From: Ehretia macrophylla
Lineage: Eukaryota > Streptophyta > Magnoliopsida > Boraginales > Ehretiaceae
DNA: 64,000 nucleotides
Reading direction: 5' to 3'
Assembly: GCA_037974665.1 (NCBI GenBank)
Contig: CM075782.1
Span: forward strand, 43,080,851-43,144,850
Part shown: positions 1 to 11,769 of the stretch, piece after piece
Layout: every line of letters begins with the position of its first letter
How positions within the stretch are numbered: the first letter of the stretch is position 1
The notes under the pieces: model-generated
Database searches by the model: none
What the model was told of the DNA's origin: nothing
Seen by the model: the letters and a program-made list of their open reading frames with translations, nothing else
Translations under genes and position numbers: made by a program

Positions 1-1080
1 CATTTATGAGAAAGTTGTCAAACTAATAAGCTTTCTTTGCACTATTTATTCGTATTTAGCATATGAATTTATTCGAGCAATAGGAATTAAGGCACATATG
101 GCAAGTGATTTTGATCCTCAATAGCTAGAGTGTTTGCATTCAAAACGAGAGTTTAGGATAAAATGTTTAACTTGTGTATTTCCAAACGTGATTTTTAACA
201 ATTATATATACAACTTTTGGCCAAAGATTATTTCAACACATCTAACTCCTCAAAATAATCTCATTATACATTTATCATTCTTAATGATGAACAAAATATA
301 AAATGAAAATTCTTACGTTATTTCACTTTTTGAAATCTTTTTTTTTCTTTTTCATTTGAATGAGGCTTAGCCAATCTCTGAGGAAAGAAATACACTAGTG
401 TGAGTATCCATTTTGGCTATTTGACAACTATCTTGGGGAATGTTTCACATTTCTTGTATTTCTCCAAAAAAGCGAGAAGAGCACTAAGAATATTGTAAAC
501 ACTAGCACTTTCGTCTTAGGCCAGAAATGGAAATCCAATCCGCACACCCATTTATCTCTCAATAGATGTTTCAAAGATTGAAGCCCATATTTTCTTGAAG
601 GATTGTTTTACAATCATCAAGCTTGAATTTGAAGGGGTTACAAGAACGTACTACTTACATTTCTCTCTTGCATAACCGGGTCTTAAACAATGAACGAGTC
701 ATTTAAAAAAAAAAAATTTATCTCATGATACCCTTAACTTAATTGTCTCACAAACTTGGGTTTGTTTGGAGCGTTCTATTTATTTTTTGGTTTTTTTTTT
801 TTTTTGATAGTTTTCAATATGGTTTTTAAAAAAGAAAGAACATAAAATTTGTTTGAGTATAATTATTTCTCTGACCAAGTTTTTACGATGAAGATGTCCT
901 TCAAATTAAATAATCAGTTTTTTTTCTTTTATTAAAAATTTTTTGAATAATTTAATTAAGTTTGTTAGACAATTAAATTGATTGTGATTTGATTGTTAAG
1001 ACAATTAAATTAATTAGAATTTGATTGGCTATGTTTTAGCAAAACTTTTGTTATTTCCATATGCGTGTTTTTGCCTTTTG
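1..1080. other. AT-rich intergenic DNA, nothing recognised
   Basis: Long A/T runs (poly-A near 705, poly-T near 790) and no coding stretch or repeat structure that I can support. Confidence 0.5.
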
Positions 1081-1539
1081 AATTTTGCAGGAAAAATATT
1101 ATGGTAACTTACCATAAAAGAGGGAGCTTTGTCATAATGAAGGAATTACATTGATTGCATATTCATAAGGAAATGAAGCATAAAAGGAATATTAGGGTTT
1201 TATGGGAAGAGGCATTTCTTGAAGCCCAAGACAAGATGTCCAAGCAGCAATCTTGTATTTATATGCAGCAGCAGTCACGACAAAAATTAGCAAGCAGAGA
1301 AAGTGCATCAAAAGAATATAAAGAAAGTTATGTCCAGTGTTCCATATCATGTTGCAACACGATCTGTGTTTCAGTATTTGATTATATTAAGTGTTGCAAT
1401 TTGAGTGTTTAAATAGTTTTTCCTTGTTCATTCTTCGGGAGAAGAATGTGTAGTTCTCGGGAGAGAACGTTGTAAGTCGAGGGGAACTCACCAAACCAAA
1501 GTTCATTGAAGAGTTCACCATCAAGGCGTCAAAGGTTAA

Positions 1540-1720
1540 GAGGGAGCATTTACTTGTGTAAGTCCATTGATGTTGTAACTTATTATATTGCTTAATAAAC
1601 AGGTTTATTGGACCAGGGGAGGTCCTGTGGACGTAAACCGCACGGTTGAACCACATTAAATCTTGGTGTCATTGTTTCTTTTACAAGTTTTATCTTTCCG
1701 CTGCTGTTTACTGTTATTAC
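1540..1720 (+). repeat. Possible Ty1/copia LTR relic
   Basis: The stretch around 1615-1670 reads 'gaggtcctgtggacgtaa ... ggttgaaccacattaaat', a phrase common near the end of plant Ty1/copia LTRs. No second LTR, primer site or coding region is nearby, so this is at most an isolated remnant. The upstream 85-codon open frame (1155-1412) resembles nothing I know. Confidence 0.3.
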
Positions 1721-2255
1721 TTATGTTGGAACATTAAGTGAAACAAACTGACCAAACAAGAAACAGATTGCTAACGGTCTGTGACTGAATTAATATTTCT
1801 GTTAATGTTGCAACATCACGTGTAACAGAGTTGTTTTTCATCAAGTAGTTACATCTGTCATTTTCATTCGTCACAGAGTTCTGTCAATTGAACAACTTTG
1901 ATATTGTACCTTGAAATTAATCCATACTCATGCTGCACAACTTCTAACAAAGTTACTATCAATTTGTTAATTAACTATTTAACATTATTATTTAATTAAC
2001 TTAATAACAATTTAAAATTAAATTCCGGTAGAACTAGCTACCTCCCTCCAATTGTTATGATAAAGAAAAAAACTCTACCAAATTCAGTATCGTCATAAAG
2101 CACAACTGTTCACTAACATCACATATATATTACTTATAAAGACAGATAATAATAATAATGGCTGTGGATACTATTAACCATATAAAGATTAAAAAAACAA
2201 GAAGAAAAGAATGCATCGTCTTCCATATGAAGCAATCAATAATGCCTATGGCCTA

Positions 2256-2277
2256 CAATGTAGATAAAATATGTTGT
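2256..2277. repeat. Target site duplication of the SINE (left copy)
   Basis: 22-bp direct repeat partner of 2477-2497, differing by one A. It delimits the SINE insertion. Confidence 0.8.
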
Positions 2278-2476
2278 TTTTCTTTCTTTTATGATGTGGG
2301 AATCCAACTGGCACATTCTGATTACCGGATGTAGCCCGATCACTAACTGATAAATTCTTGTACTCCCACACATTCTCCAGATCAGTTAAAGATAAAATTT
2401 CAGAATAATGAGAGTATCGAACTTGCAACCTCACTTGAACGATTTCACTTTGTTACCACTAGATCATGTTGGGGTG
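2278..2476 (-). mobile_element. tRNA-derived SINE with 21-22-bp target duplication
   Basis: Read on the minus strand, the unit starts 'catgatctagtggtaacaa', which fits a pol III A box, followed by 'gcaagttcgatactc', which fits a B box. It ends in an A-rich tail next to the left flank. The flanks are near-perfect direct repeats of about 21-22 bp ('caatgtagataaaatatgttgt' at 2256-2277 and the same minus one A at 2477-2497), the expected signature of LINE-assisted insertion. Length is about 200 bp. Confidence 0.82.
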
Positions 2477-3111
2477 CAATGTAGATAAATATGTTGTCAT
2501 TGAACTTGAAACATTAAGTGGATTATGACCTTGAAAATGAAATAGTAAACACACCAGCTCAAATCATGATTTGCATGATGATTGAATGATTGATATTATC
2601 TTATTTTAAGTACATATCGAAAGTTTGCGAGACAAAAAGAAGTTCCACAATGCTACAAAGTCTTGCAAATGAGTGCAAAATCATCTAGGCAACAAACAAA
2701 GAGGTGTTTCACAATAAGTACTTTGCAAAAAAGATTAGTCACAATCTTGTTTTAATATGGTAAGGAAATATGCATGGACAAGTGATCATCAAAAGAATTA
2801 CTATCACATTCTCTTCACATGTGACACCTAATCGATTAACATGGTTAAAGGCACAATCAGTCGTATCAAAGTTAACACCTGAAACAAGAATAAGTAACAC
2901 GTGAATGAATAACATTAGACTAAGGCTCAGCACGTAAATGAATATTATTAGACTAAGGCTTAGGTTTGATATATACAATATTAGTAAATATGAGGTTTTC
3001 TCATGAAATCAATTAATATTAAATGAAATAGCCTAAAAACTTTAATGCTAGTTTTGTTAGAATTATTACACTTAATAAATTCTTATTAATCTCAGTTTTG
3101 ATGATAACAAA

Positions 3112-3347
3112 CTAAACTAAACTAAGCCTTGTCCCACTAGGTGGGATCGGCTATATGGATCATGTGACGTCATGCGTTCCTGTCGAGAGTCATCTCACGC
3201 CCTAACAGTAATTTTATTTTGTCGCAAATCCATGTGAAAGATCCGACATGTTTTATGCCGGCTGTCGACTGCTTAACGCAACCCTCCTCATTTATCTAGG
3301 TTTAGGACCAACAGTGCCAGGGAGAGACCCCTAACACAGGCGGAGTT
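3112..3347 (-). mobile_element. SINE-like retroposon flanked by an 18-bp target duplication
   Basis: The flanks 'agttttgatgataacaaa' at 3094-3111 and 3348-3365 are identical. Between them lies about 236 bp that includes 'aagccttgtcccactaggtg', a phrase seen in dispersed plant repeats. The left edge is a short (CTAAA)n run, so on the minus strand the unit ends in a TTTAG-type simple tail. I see no convincing A/B box, so it may be a 5'-truncated SINE or another short non-LTR retroposon. Confidence 0.7.
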
Positions 3348-3499
3348 AGTTTTGATGATAACAAATAAAAAAAAATTAATATGATTTTGTTTAGTGTCAA
3401 AATTGAACAAATTAAATGTTGGAAGAAATAAAATGGAGTTTTTATAAATGATGTTACTGCAGCAACACGAGAACTGTAACAACTCGATTACTATACTAT

Positions 3500-3925
3500 G
3501 TTTGAAAATTTAAAATCGGGTATTTTATCATCCGAGAAATTTTGAAAATTGCAAGTAATGTTTGGCATTGTAGAGAATTTGAAAAATTGGGGGTTATTAT
3601 TTAACACTGTAAAAAATTTGAATATTTGACTTATTATTTGGCACTGTAGAGAATTTGAAATTTTGAGTTACTATTTTGTATTGTAGAAATTTGAAAATTT
3701 CGGTTACTATTGCGTACTGTAGAAAATCTGAAAATTTGAGTTACTGTTTGTGATTGTCTAAATTTGAAAATTTCGGTACTGTAGAAAATTTGAGTTACTG
3801 TTTGGTACTGTAGAAGATTTGAAAATTTTAGTCACGGTTGGGTATTGTAGAAAATTTGAGTCATTATTTGTCACTGTAGAAAATTTGAAAATTTTGGTTT
3901 CTATTTGGTACTGTAAAAAAATCTA
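3500..3925. repeat. Degenerate tandem repeat, about 40-45-bp unit
   Basis: About ten decayed copies of a unit resembling 'gtactgtagaaaatttgaaaatttgagttactatttg'. Copies differ by substitutions and small indels. No coding capacity. Confidence 0.75.
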
Positions 3926-4031
3926 AAAAATCACCCTCTTTAAATTGAATGCCAGGACCTAATAAGTTTTGAATGTTTTTTTTTAATTCACGTGCGACAA
4001 TTAAATACTCCAACTAATCGAATTCTTTTTT

Positions 4032-4781
4032 GAGTAAATATCACGTTACCCTCCTGTGATATGCAAAAATATCACTCACCCTCCTGTGTTAGTAAAAACT
4101 CTAAGAAAGTCTCATATATTATTGAAAAAACCTCACACTACCCCATCCATGTCTCTTTTAAGCTATTAAATGACATTTTTGTCCTTTTATAATGCATATA
4201 TATTTTTTCCTTCATCTCTACCTATTTATTACTAAATAAAAAAATAAAAAAAACATCATCTTCCCCAACCCCTCACCCCCACCCACGCCCACATCCACAC
4301 CCCTCAGCCACCATCCTCCCCCCCACCCCCTACATTCCCCTTCCCTTTCCCTTTCCCTACCCCTACGCGAGCAGCAGCGCCAGCGCTAGCGTAGCAATGA
4401 ACAAATCACTGTTGTGCAGGCGTGGTAGCATTTGCTGTTACACCTCTCGTGCGTAGCAGCGGGATGGGGTGTGGGGGTGGGGATGGTGGCTGACAGGGGA
4501 AGGAAGGTTAGGGAAGATGATTTTTTTTTAATTTTAATTTTTTTTATTAAGTAGTAAATTTTTTTTTTAGTAGTAAATAAGTAGAGATGAAGGAAAAAGA
4601 AAAGAAAAAAAAATATATGCATTATAAAAGGGCAAAAATATCATTTAATAGCTTAAAAGAGACATGGAGAGGGTAGTGTGAGGACTTTTCAATAATACAT
4701 GAGAATTTCTTGGAGTTTTACGAATACAGAGAGTAGAGTGATACTTTCACATATCACAGGGAGATAACATAATATTTACTC
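4032..4781. mobile_element. Fold-back, MULE-like element with terminal inverted repeats over 200 bp
   Basis: The left end 'gagtaaatatcacgttaccc' pairs with the reverse complement of the right end at 4781. The pairing continues through 'ctcacactaccc', 'catgtctcttttaagctatt' and 'ccttcatctctac' for over 200 bp. The flanks 'ttctttttt' (4023-4031) and 'ttcattttt' (4782-4790) match at 8 of 9, the duplication size of Mutator-type elements. The centre (about 4260-4500) is strikingly C-rich on one side and G-rich on the other, and it also pairs partly with itself. No transposase is present. Confidence 0.75.
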
Positions 4782-4877
4782 TTCATTTTTCACCTTTTCA
4801 TCTTTGGCCTAAAGGTACATTCACAGAAGGGACACTATTCGGTAGTTCGGATGAATACTCTCATATATTAATAAAAA

Positions 4878-5280
4878 GTAATTTATTAAAATGGTCCTAG
4901 ATCTTTACATTTTTTAATATTTAAGTCTTTTATCTTTTATTTTGGATAAAATAATTCTTTATCTTTTATTTTGGTAACAGTCATTAGTCTTTAAAGCAAA
5001 ATCTATTAAAAAATAACGTTAATGAGTGCATGGCTACAAAATGCACCTATCTTCAAGAATAAAATTATCACGTGGTAAAATATAATTATCCTAAGATTTA
5101 TGCATTTTGCAGTTACGTATTATCCACGTGCTCACTAATATTACTTTTTGACAAATTTTACTTCAAGAATTAATAATTGTCATCAAAATTAAAGATGAAA
5201 GATCATTTCCTTTAAAATAAAAAATAAATAACTTAAATATAAAATAAAAATAAAAATTTAAAACCAATTCAATAAATTAC
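4878..5280. mobile_element. Second inverted-repeat element (MITE-like)
   Basis: The left arm 'gtaatttattaaaatggt' and following about 180 bp (including 'aataacgttaatgagtgca' and 'aaaatgcac') pair imperfectly with the reverse complement of the right arm ending 'caataaattac'. The loop holds 'cacgtgg' and 'ccacgtg'. I found no clear target duplication, so family assignment is open. Confidence 0.6.
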
Positions 5281-6616
5281 CGTTGATAAAATTCAAACAT
5301 ATAGATCTTGTCACTTATATGAGGGACTAACCCAACATTTTCCTTAATTGAATTTTGCTGTAGTGGCTTGGTCAACTTTGTACATCGAAAGACAAGTCAA
5401 TTTACGCACGTTTCAGCTTGTGGTGACTACAAGTGTCGTTGTTAGTGGAGCTCACCTGCTTATTAGTGCATCCTTGTACGTTTCTTATCATTTATAATGC
5501 TTGTCCGCTTGTAGAAACGTGAGGACAACAATAGGCACAAAGTTCAACGTCAAGAAAAGAAAAAAGAACGGGAGTTTACATTCCAGGTTTATCGAAAGAC
5601 TAATAAATGTGTTAATTAATTAATAAATTTTACATTGAGCAAATTTGTGCGGACGTTCATTCTTTTTCAAACTCCGAAAGGCTTTTTACTGTATATAGAG
5701 AGTGATAAAAAAAGTGTAAAATTTTTAAGAATTATTTCTTTATAATTCAGCTTGTGCTTCCTTCTGAAAGGAAAAAAAAATTTATATTTAATAAACTTAC
5801 AAGTCAAAAAATGTAAATATTTTAATTGATGGAAAAAATAACTTGGTAATATTTTAATTATCTATATAAGTTTATAATAATATAATAGAAGTCTTTCGAT
5901 ATTACAACGTACAAATGCAACAAATCACACTCTAATAAATGTATTGACTAAATCTTTAATCATAAACTCAGCCAATTTCGGAAACCATTTTATGGGCCGT
6001 GTTTCTATGTAGTTACGTGAGTTTTTGGAGAAGGACGAATAGGGTGTTTCATCCCACAAATTTGAGAATACTTAATCTTGGCTTATGCCTCCTTGTTCAT
6101 AAAAAAAGGATAAATAAATAAAATGCAACAAATCACATTATTACAGGAATTATTAAAATATAACAATGACTCAAAGTCCAACATTTAAATTTCACATAAC
6201 AAGGTCTTTTCATCTAACCATATTAAAGTATAAATATGGGTGAAATTATTAAAGAGTCTGTGACATAAGTAGTTTATAGTCGTCCTAAATTTTTATTATA
6301 ATTTTAAAGCGTTTTAGATTAAAAATTGTTTAGTTCTCAATAAAAAAAAAATACTATTTATATATAAATATTAAAATATGTTTTTTTTAGTTCATAATGT
6401 CTTTTTTAAATCAATTGAACAAAAAATGACAACAAAAAAAAAAAAATCAATTGAACAAAAATTCACGATCTGACTTGACAACAAAGGTGCACTTTTTTGT
6501 AATGTATTATTATTTTATCACCATATTGATTATAAAAAAATCCAAATCCGAGAACATTGACATTCTTGTCTCCTTTTTCTCCTCTTCGATTGCTTCTTTC
6601 ACCTAAGCTCACTTCC
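5281..6616. other. Intergenic DNA, nothing recognised
   Basis: AT-rich sequence upstream of the UGT relic. I could not pick a promoter element over background. Confidence 0.5.
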
Positions 6617-8096
6617 ATGGATGATTCTTCAAGCAACAAGCCACCTAGTATCCACCACGTTGTTCCTATGCCATCCCCAGGCAAAGGCCATATCAACCCA
6701 TTAATGAAGCTCTGCAAATTATTAGTTTCAAGAACCACCAACCTCATCATCACCTTTGTCATCACAGAGGAGTGGCTAGGCTTCATCGGCTCAGAAACCA
6801 AGCCGGCTAACATTCGCTTCGCTACGATCCCAAACGTGTTGCCATCTGAGCTAGTTCGTGCAGCTGACTTATTTGGCTTTGCAGTGGCCGTACAGACCAA
6901 GATGGAGAAGCCATTTGAGCAGCTTCTTGATCAGATTGAGCTGCCAGTGACGATGATCATTGCTGACACTTTTCTTAAATGGGCATTTGATGTTGGAAAC
7001 AGAAGGAATATTCCGGTGGCATCATTCTGGCCGATGTCAGCCTCAGTGTTTTCTATTTTACACCATTTGCCGCTCCTAGTTGAAAACTGGCATTATCCAT
7101 TCGAATTATTAAGTGCGCGCGTATCTAAATATTTCCTTTAGATTTTCTGGATACATATGTCCATAACTCGAGCCTATTAAAATTTCTCATTCATTACTCA
7201 CGAACATGTACAGAAAGAGGAGATGAGCGTGTTGATTACATTCCTGGAATTTCTCCCATTCGCCTAGCAGACCTTCCAACAATTTTAAGCCAAAAGGATG
7301 GACTTCTACAGCAGCTAGGCCTTCGTCTAATTCCCGATATGAGCAAAGCACAATATCTTCTGTTTACATCCATATTCAAGCTTGAATCTTAAGTCATCGA
7401 TGCTCTGAAACTAGAATTTTCATTTCCTGTATATTCTGTTGGTCCTGTCAGCAACCTCGAACTTCAGTGTTGTACGTCTCACTGGTGAGTTTTCTTTCGG
7501 TTTCAAGTACTCAATTGGATGAAATCGCTGCTGGATTGCAAGACAGCGGTGTTAGATACTTATGGGTGGCTCGCGGCGACACCTCCAGGTTAAGAGAGAA
7601 ATGTGGTGGTGGTGGTGCTGGTGCTGGTGCTGGACTTATAGTACCATGGTGTGAACAATTGAAAGTGTTGTGCCACCCTGCGGTTGGTGGATTCTGGACT
7701 CATTGCGGATGGAATTCAACCACGGAAGGTGTTTTCGCAGGCGTGCCGATGCTTACGTTTCCTATACTGATGGATCAAAGCACAAACAGCAAATTCATTG
7801 TTGAAGATTGAAAGATTGGTTGGGAAGTGAAAAGAGAAGCAAGGAAAGAAAGTTTGGTGCGAAGAGATGAAATAGCACAACTTATAAGGAGATTTATGGA
7901 CTTGGAAAGCAAAGAGAGGAAAGATATGATGAAAAGAGCTGGAGAGCTTCAACTCAGATGTCAGCAAGCAATTTCTAAAGGAGGGTCATCTGATAATAAT
8001 CTCAATGCTTTTCTTGTTAGTATTCAAATATCTCATATCAATATGGATAAGGCTGCAGTCTTTGTTTTTCGTTTTTTTTTTTTCTTTTTTCTTGTA
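6617..8096 (+). pseudogene. UGT87A-like UDP-glycosyltransferase pseudogene
   Basis: Family 1 plant UGTs move sugar from UDP-sugar to small molecules in the cytosol. Exon 1 (6617-7112) begins MDDSSSNKPP and carries the 'MPSPGKGHINPLMKLC' block with the catalytic-type His. A phase-1 intron (7113-7213, GT..AG) leads to exon 2 ('RGDERVDYIPGISP'). The PSPG box lies at about 7645-7780 ('WCEQLKVLCHPAVGGFW', 'HCGWNSTTEGVFAG', ending in MDQ). Layout and wording fit UGT87A1/A2. Damage: TAA at 7390-7392 (after IFKLES), a deletion of roughly 25-30 codons plus frameshift near 7463-7467, and TGA at 7809-7811 where a Trp of VEDWKIGW is expected. A Gly-Ala run (about 7605-7635) looks like local repeat expansion. 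Start chosen at 6617 rather than the in-frame 6557 because family N-termini begin here. Confidence 0.9.
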
Positions 8097-8175
8097 TAAT
8101 AAAGTCTGAAGTTAAGATTTGAACTTCAAATCTTTAAATATAATAGGTCACCACTCGAGCACTACACCAACTTTT
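8097..8175 (-). repeat. Possible SINE head fragment
   Basis: On the minus strand 'tagtgctcgagtggtgacc' resembles an A box and 'gaagttcaaatctt' a B box at suitable spacing. No tail or target duplication is seen. It abuts the 3' end of the UGT relic. Confidence 0.35.
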
Positions 8176-9146
8176 GGGTATTGATCTTTGTTTCTCCATT
8201 AAAAAGAAATATTTAATATTTTTTCATTGTGAATGCAATTTTGGCAATATAACTAGTTTAACTGTTGCTTCCTACTACTAGTAGATGGGTGAGACTGCTG
8301 TCTACAATGGTCTATTGATTTTTCCTTCCTAGTAGGAGTTGAAGATAATTAAGAATAGTTCATTGCACAAAATTTTTACGGGATAAAAAAAAGGTTAGAC
8401 CAACATTAAGGTTTAGTGTGTGCAATTAATTTCCATGACCCAAACATTTAATTTTTTGATTATATGGTGATAACTTTATCATTGTTATAAGACTCTTTTT
8501 CACATGTTGAATATAATAAATAAATTAAAATACTTTAATATTTTAGTAGAAAACAAAGAATATTTTAAGAAACAAAGTCTAAACAAGTACACAAAAATAG
8601 ATAATGTATTCCACGAAAAATAGAGAATAAGCATAATAATAAAAACTAAATTAAACTTAGAAAAAAAAGTAATACTAATATTTTAGGTCATATATAATGT
8701 TGAATTTTCAGAAAATACAAAAATAAAATAGAACATCAAAATTTAAGTGTTTGAAAAGCATAGCAATAGGAAAAGCTTATTTGAATTGAATATTTATAAA
8801 GTCAAGAGCAATGTTATTCATCACCCTTTTAACCAATCACCTTTTCTTGTATAGTAGATTTTTTATTATATACACGAGAGATTTAATATTTAATACATTA
8901 ATTCTTATTATATAAAGAAGAGGTAAAAGGTGAAGGGTGAAGGTGCGACATAAAGCATTTCGTTGATTATATTTAATCTGTCATTATAGTTATAACTTTA
9001 AAGGCTTATAAAAAACTTAAGCAACTCAAGTCCATGAAATATATAAATATGTATAAAAGTTTGTGGAGAATTTAGATTTTAAATTAATCACTTGGGAGTA
9101 AATGACATTTACCCCAATAAAGGCATTGAAAAATACAAACTATTAA
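8176..9146. other. Intergenic DNA, nothing recognised
   Basis: AT-rich sequence without supportable features. Confidence 0.5.
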
Positions 9147-9590
9147 GGCTCCGTTTGTTTGCGGTAAAATAATTTATGTGTGTAAAATATTTTTCGTGGA
9201 AAATATTTTCCTGAAAATGAAATATTTTACAGGGTTCCATTTGTTTACCGTAAAATAACTTGTTGGGAGAAAATATTTTTCTGGAAAATAGAATACTGAA
9301 AAATATTTTATGGTGTTTGGATGTACCATGAGTTTTGTAAAATATTTTCTTCTCCCAAAAGAAATGAAAATATTTTTCAGAATTTTGTACTAACTGCAAT
9401 TATTGACCAAAAAATATTTTACGGTTGATCAATTTTTCGGTGTTACTAAACACCGTAAAATTAAGAAAAAACAGACACAATTGTTGACCGAAAAATATTT
9501 TACAATTAATCAATTTTCCGGTGTTACCAAATATCGTAAAATTTAGAAAATATTTTCTAGGCAAATATTTTACGGCAAACAAAAGGAGCC
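9147..9590. mobile_element. Tourist/PIF-Harbinger-like MITE
   Basis: The left end 'ggctccgtttgtttgcggta' and the reverse complement of the right end 'ggctccttttgtttgccgta' match over about 25 bp. The element is flanked by TAA on both sides, the 3-bp duplication typical of PIF/Harbinger insertions. A second copy of the left terminus occurs internally at about 9234 ('ggttccatttgtttaccgta'). A unit containing 'aaaaatattttac ... ttttcggtgttac' is repeated at about 9403-9470 and 9483-9545. No coding capacity. Confidence 0.8.
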
Positions 9591-10355
9591 TAAAAGAAAG
9601 AAAAAGACTCCTGATCATCCCAAGCCGTACAATCCCTCCACTAGCCAATGTCAGCCGTCAATTTGATTCTTCCCTTTTACAACTCAAACTCTGAAATATC
9701 TTTCAACCAAAAAAAAAAAAAAAAAAACCCTGGAATATCTTCAATTTCCTTGCTTTTCTTCCCCTTTCCTTAGTAATCAAAATTTGAATTAGATTCTATA
9801 TCTTCTTTTATCTTGAATTTTAGGTAATTATATATTCGTTAGGCCTCATTGTCACTGTGACCAAAGCCCTGATGGCTTCTTTTATTTCTTTTTAAGATGA
9901 GGATAATATCTTAGATAAAACCACAACTATCTATTACCAAGTAAAAAATTCTATGGTGCAATAAGGCACTCTAATATATCTTTAAGTGGGTCAAAGGTAA
10001 ATAAATGTGATGAGATGACATAAATTCAAATGTGAGAACTTTGGTCATAAGTCGCTACTCGATCGCTTTACAATCTACCCATTGGCTTATTTTACTTTTT
10101 TTTTCTTTATGTTTTTTCATTTTTTTTCTTTTATTGGAAATTACAGTGTTATGAGATTTGAATCCCTTCAGTTACCCGCCATAAGATACATGCAAAAATT
10201 TACTGTGTTCGGACCTGGCCTTTTTTCTGTGTTGGGCCTGGCCTATATATAAGGTACTTTTCAGCCTCTGTCCTTTGGGCTAATTTGTTGTGTTTAAGCT
10301 CTATTCGAATATTGGATTCTTGCTAAGTAAGAACAAAAAAGATCATTCAACAACA
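9591..10355. other. Intergenic DNA with homopolymer tracts
   Basis: A poly-A run at about 9710-9727 and T-rich tracts near 10090-10130. No gene recognised. Confidence 0.5.
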
Positions 10356-10830
10356 AGTTTAGGGGATATTAAATCCCATCAATCATAATCCAAAAGAAAT
10401 TGTAAAGCTACTAGAGAAATTGCAATAGTACAACTGCTCAAAGGTTGCTGGAGCGCAAAATTTGTCATCCATTTTGCTCATCTATTTGCCTCCCTATACA
10501 CGTGACGCAAACAGTATCCCTGTTGATCTTGCATCATTCTCTTACAGTCCTCAATCAAAGGCTGCAACGGACCCCAGCTACCATCTCTACAAGAGCCTTA
10601 GAATCTGATTCAATCTCAATTATTTCCACCCTCATAACAGCAGTACATCTCTGCCCTTCCCATAGACCCAACTAACTAAGATTTCATGTTTGTTGTAATT
10701 GCAAGATTAAAAGCGAACCCCAACACCCAGCTACCATGTTGCCAAAAAATTATCCCATTGCCATTAGACCAGGGTTGTTTTTTGTGCAACTATCGATATT
10801 CAATTTCCACTATCCTGTTGGCGAATTATC
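10356..10830 (-). pseudogene. RNase-H-like (RVT_3 type) domain relic
   Basis: Conceptual minus-strand translation, with frame changes, gives in order: 'WKLNIDSCTKNNPGLMAMG', 'WVLGFAFNLAIT', 'LWEGQRCTAVMRVEIIEIES', 'DSKALVEM', 'PLQPLIEDCKRMMQDQQGYC', 'RHVYREANR'. This is the series of blocks of the plant RNase-H-like domain found at the C-terminus of LINE reverse transcriptases and in stand-alone 'ribonuclease H' genes. The expected catalytic positions are recognisable: D in LNID, E before I(E)SDS, D in ESDS. Stops occur in place of Trp (about 10816, TAG) and Cys (TGA in EANR-*-AK), and there is at least one frameshift near 10570. The fragment is solitary, so I cannot tell LINE remnant from dead host copy. 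Confidence 0.75.
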
Positions 10831-11769
10831 CTTTTCTTGGCCTAGGTTAATTTGAACCCAATTATTTGAGAAATTTTTATATTTATTTTTTGTTTTTTAT
10901 ATTTTTATGAAAAGGAATTCACCTAAGTAGGATTATATTAGATTTATTTTAAAACTACAAACCTCGTGATGTAGTGAAGCATCGCAATGCATACTCCAAA
11001 TTAATCAAAGGTCAGGTAATATTTATAATGGGAAGACATGCATTTGAACTTGGACATTTGACCACAATAAATCACTACTTAATCACTTCATCCAAACTTT
11101 AAGAGTGAAAAAAAAAATGCCTTTTTTTAGCAAAAAAATGATTGGTGGCAACATTTCATCAAAAGGAATACGCTTATTCTAACTTTTGACCCTCAAATGT
11201 TTTTAGGGGACAATACTTTGGATGCTTCATCTATCAACTTAACATATGTTGACCACAATAACTTTTGTCAAATATATTATCGCAATTATTAATGTTAAAC
11301 ATGTATTCAAATTTAAGTATATTTTCTTTTCCTTATTTCTTTTTTCTTTTTTCTTTTTTTTTTTTCTTTTGATTTCTTTTACTTTTTCTTTTTTCCCCTT
11401 CCTTTCCTTCTTTGAGATATTAATTTACCACTTCATCTAAAATATAAGTCGTTAGATAGATTTATTGTGTTAAACATAGTATTGGCTGCCATTTCTCCTT
11501 TTTTTCTTTCTTCAAATTAATCTTCATATAATATAATCCCTCCCCGCTCTCCCCGCTCTCCCCCCCCCCCTCCCCCCTCCTCTCTCCTACTTCATATTTT
11601 AGCAAGTGTCCTAATCGTTTAGCAAGAAAATCAGATATTTAGAAGAATTATAATTTCAAATGCACCCATAAATAATTTTCTATAATATTTCTTTTTGTTC
11701 CAAAATAAAACTAAAACCAATTCTTGAAACTTATTCATGCGATAACAGTGCATTATTTCCATAACCATG
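10831..11769. other. Intergenic DNA with pyrimidine-rich low-complexity tracts
   Basis: T-rich with C interruptions at 11320-11420 and a C/T-rich block at 11540-11590. The 64-codon frame at 11246-11440 is Phe/Ser-rich because of the T tract and is not a gene. Confidence 0.6.

Noticed and set aside
3500..3925. CRISPR-like regular repeats
   Set aside because: Degenerate tandem repeats without unique spacers in eukaryotic DNA.
6463..6900. 145-codon frame antisense to the UGT exon
   Set aside because: It is the shadow of a recognisable glycosyltransferase exon and has no features of its own.
9980..10190. Possible SINE B-box-like words (tttgaat) on the minus strand
   Set aside because: No matching A box, tail or target duplication.
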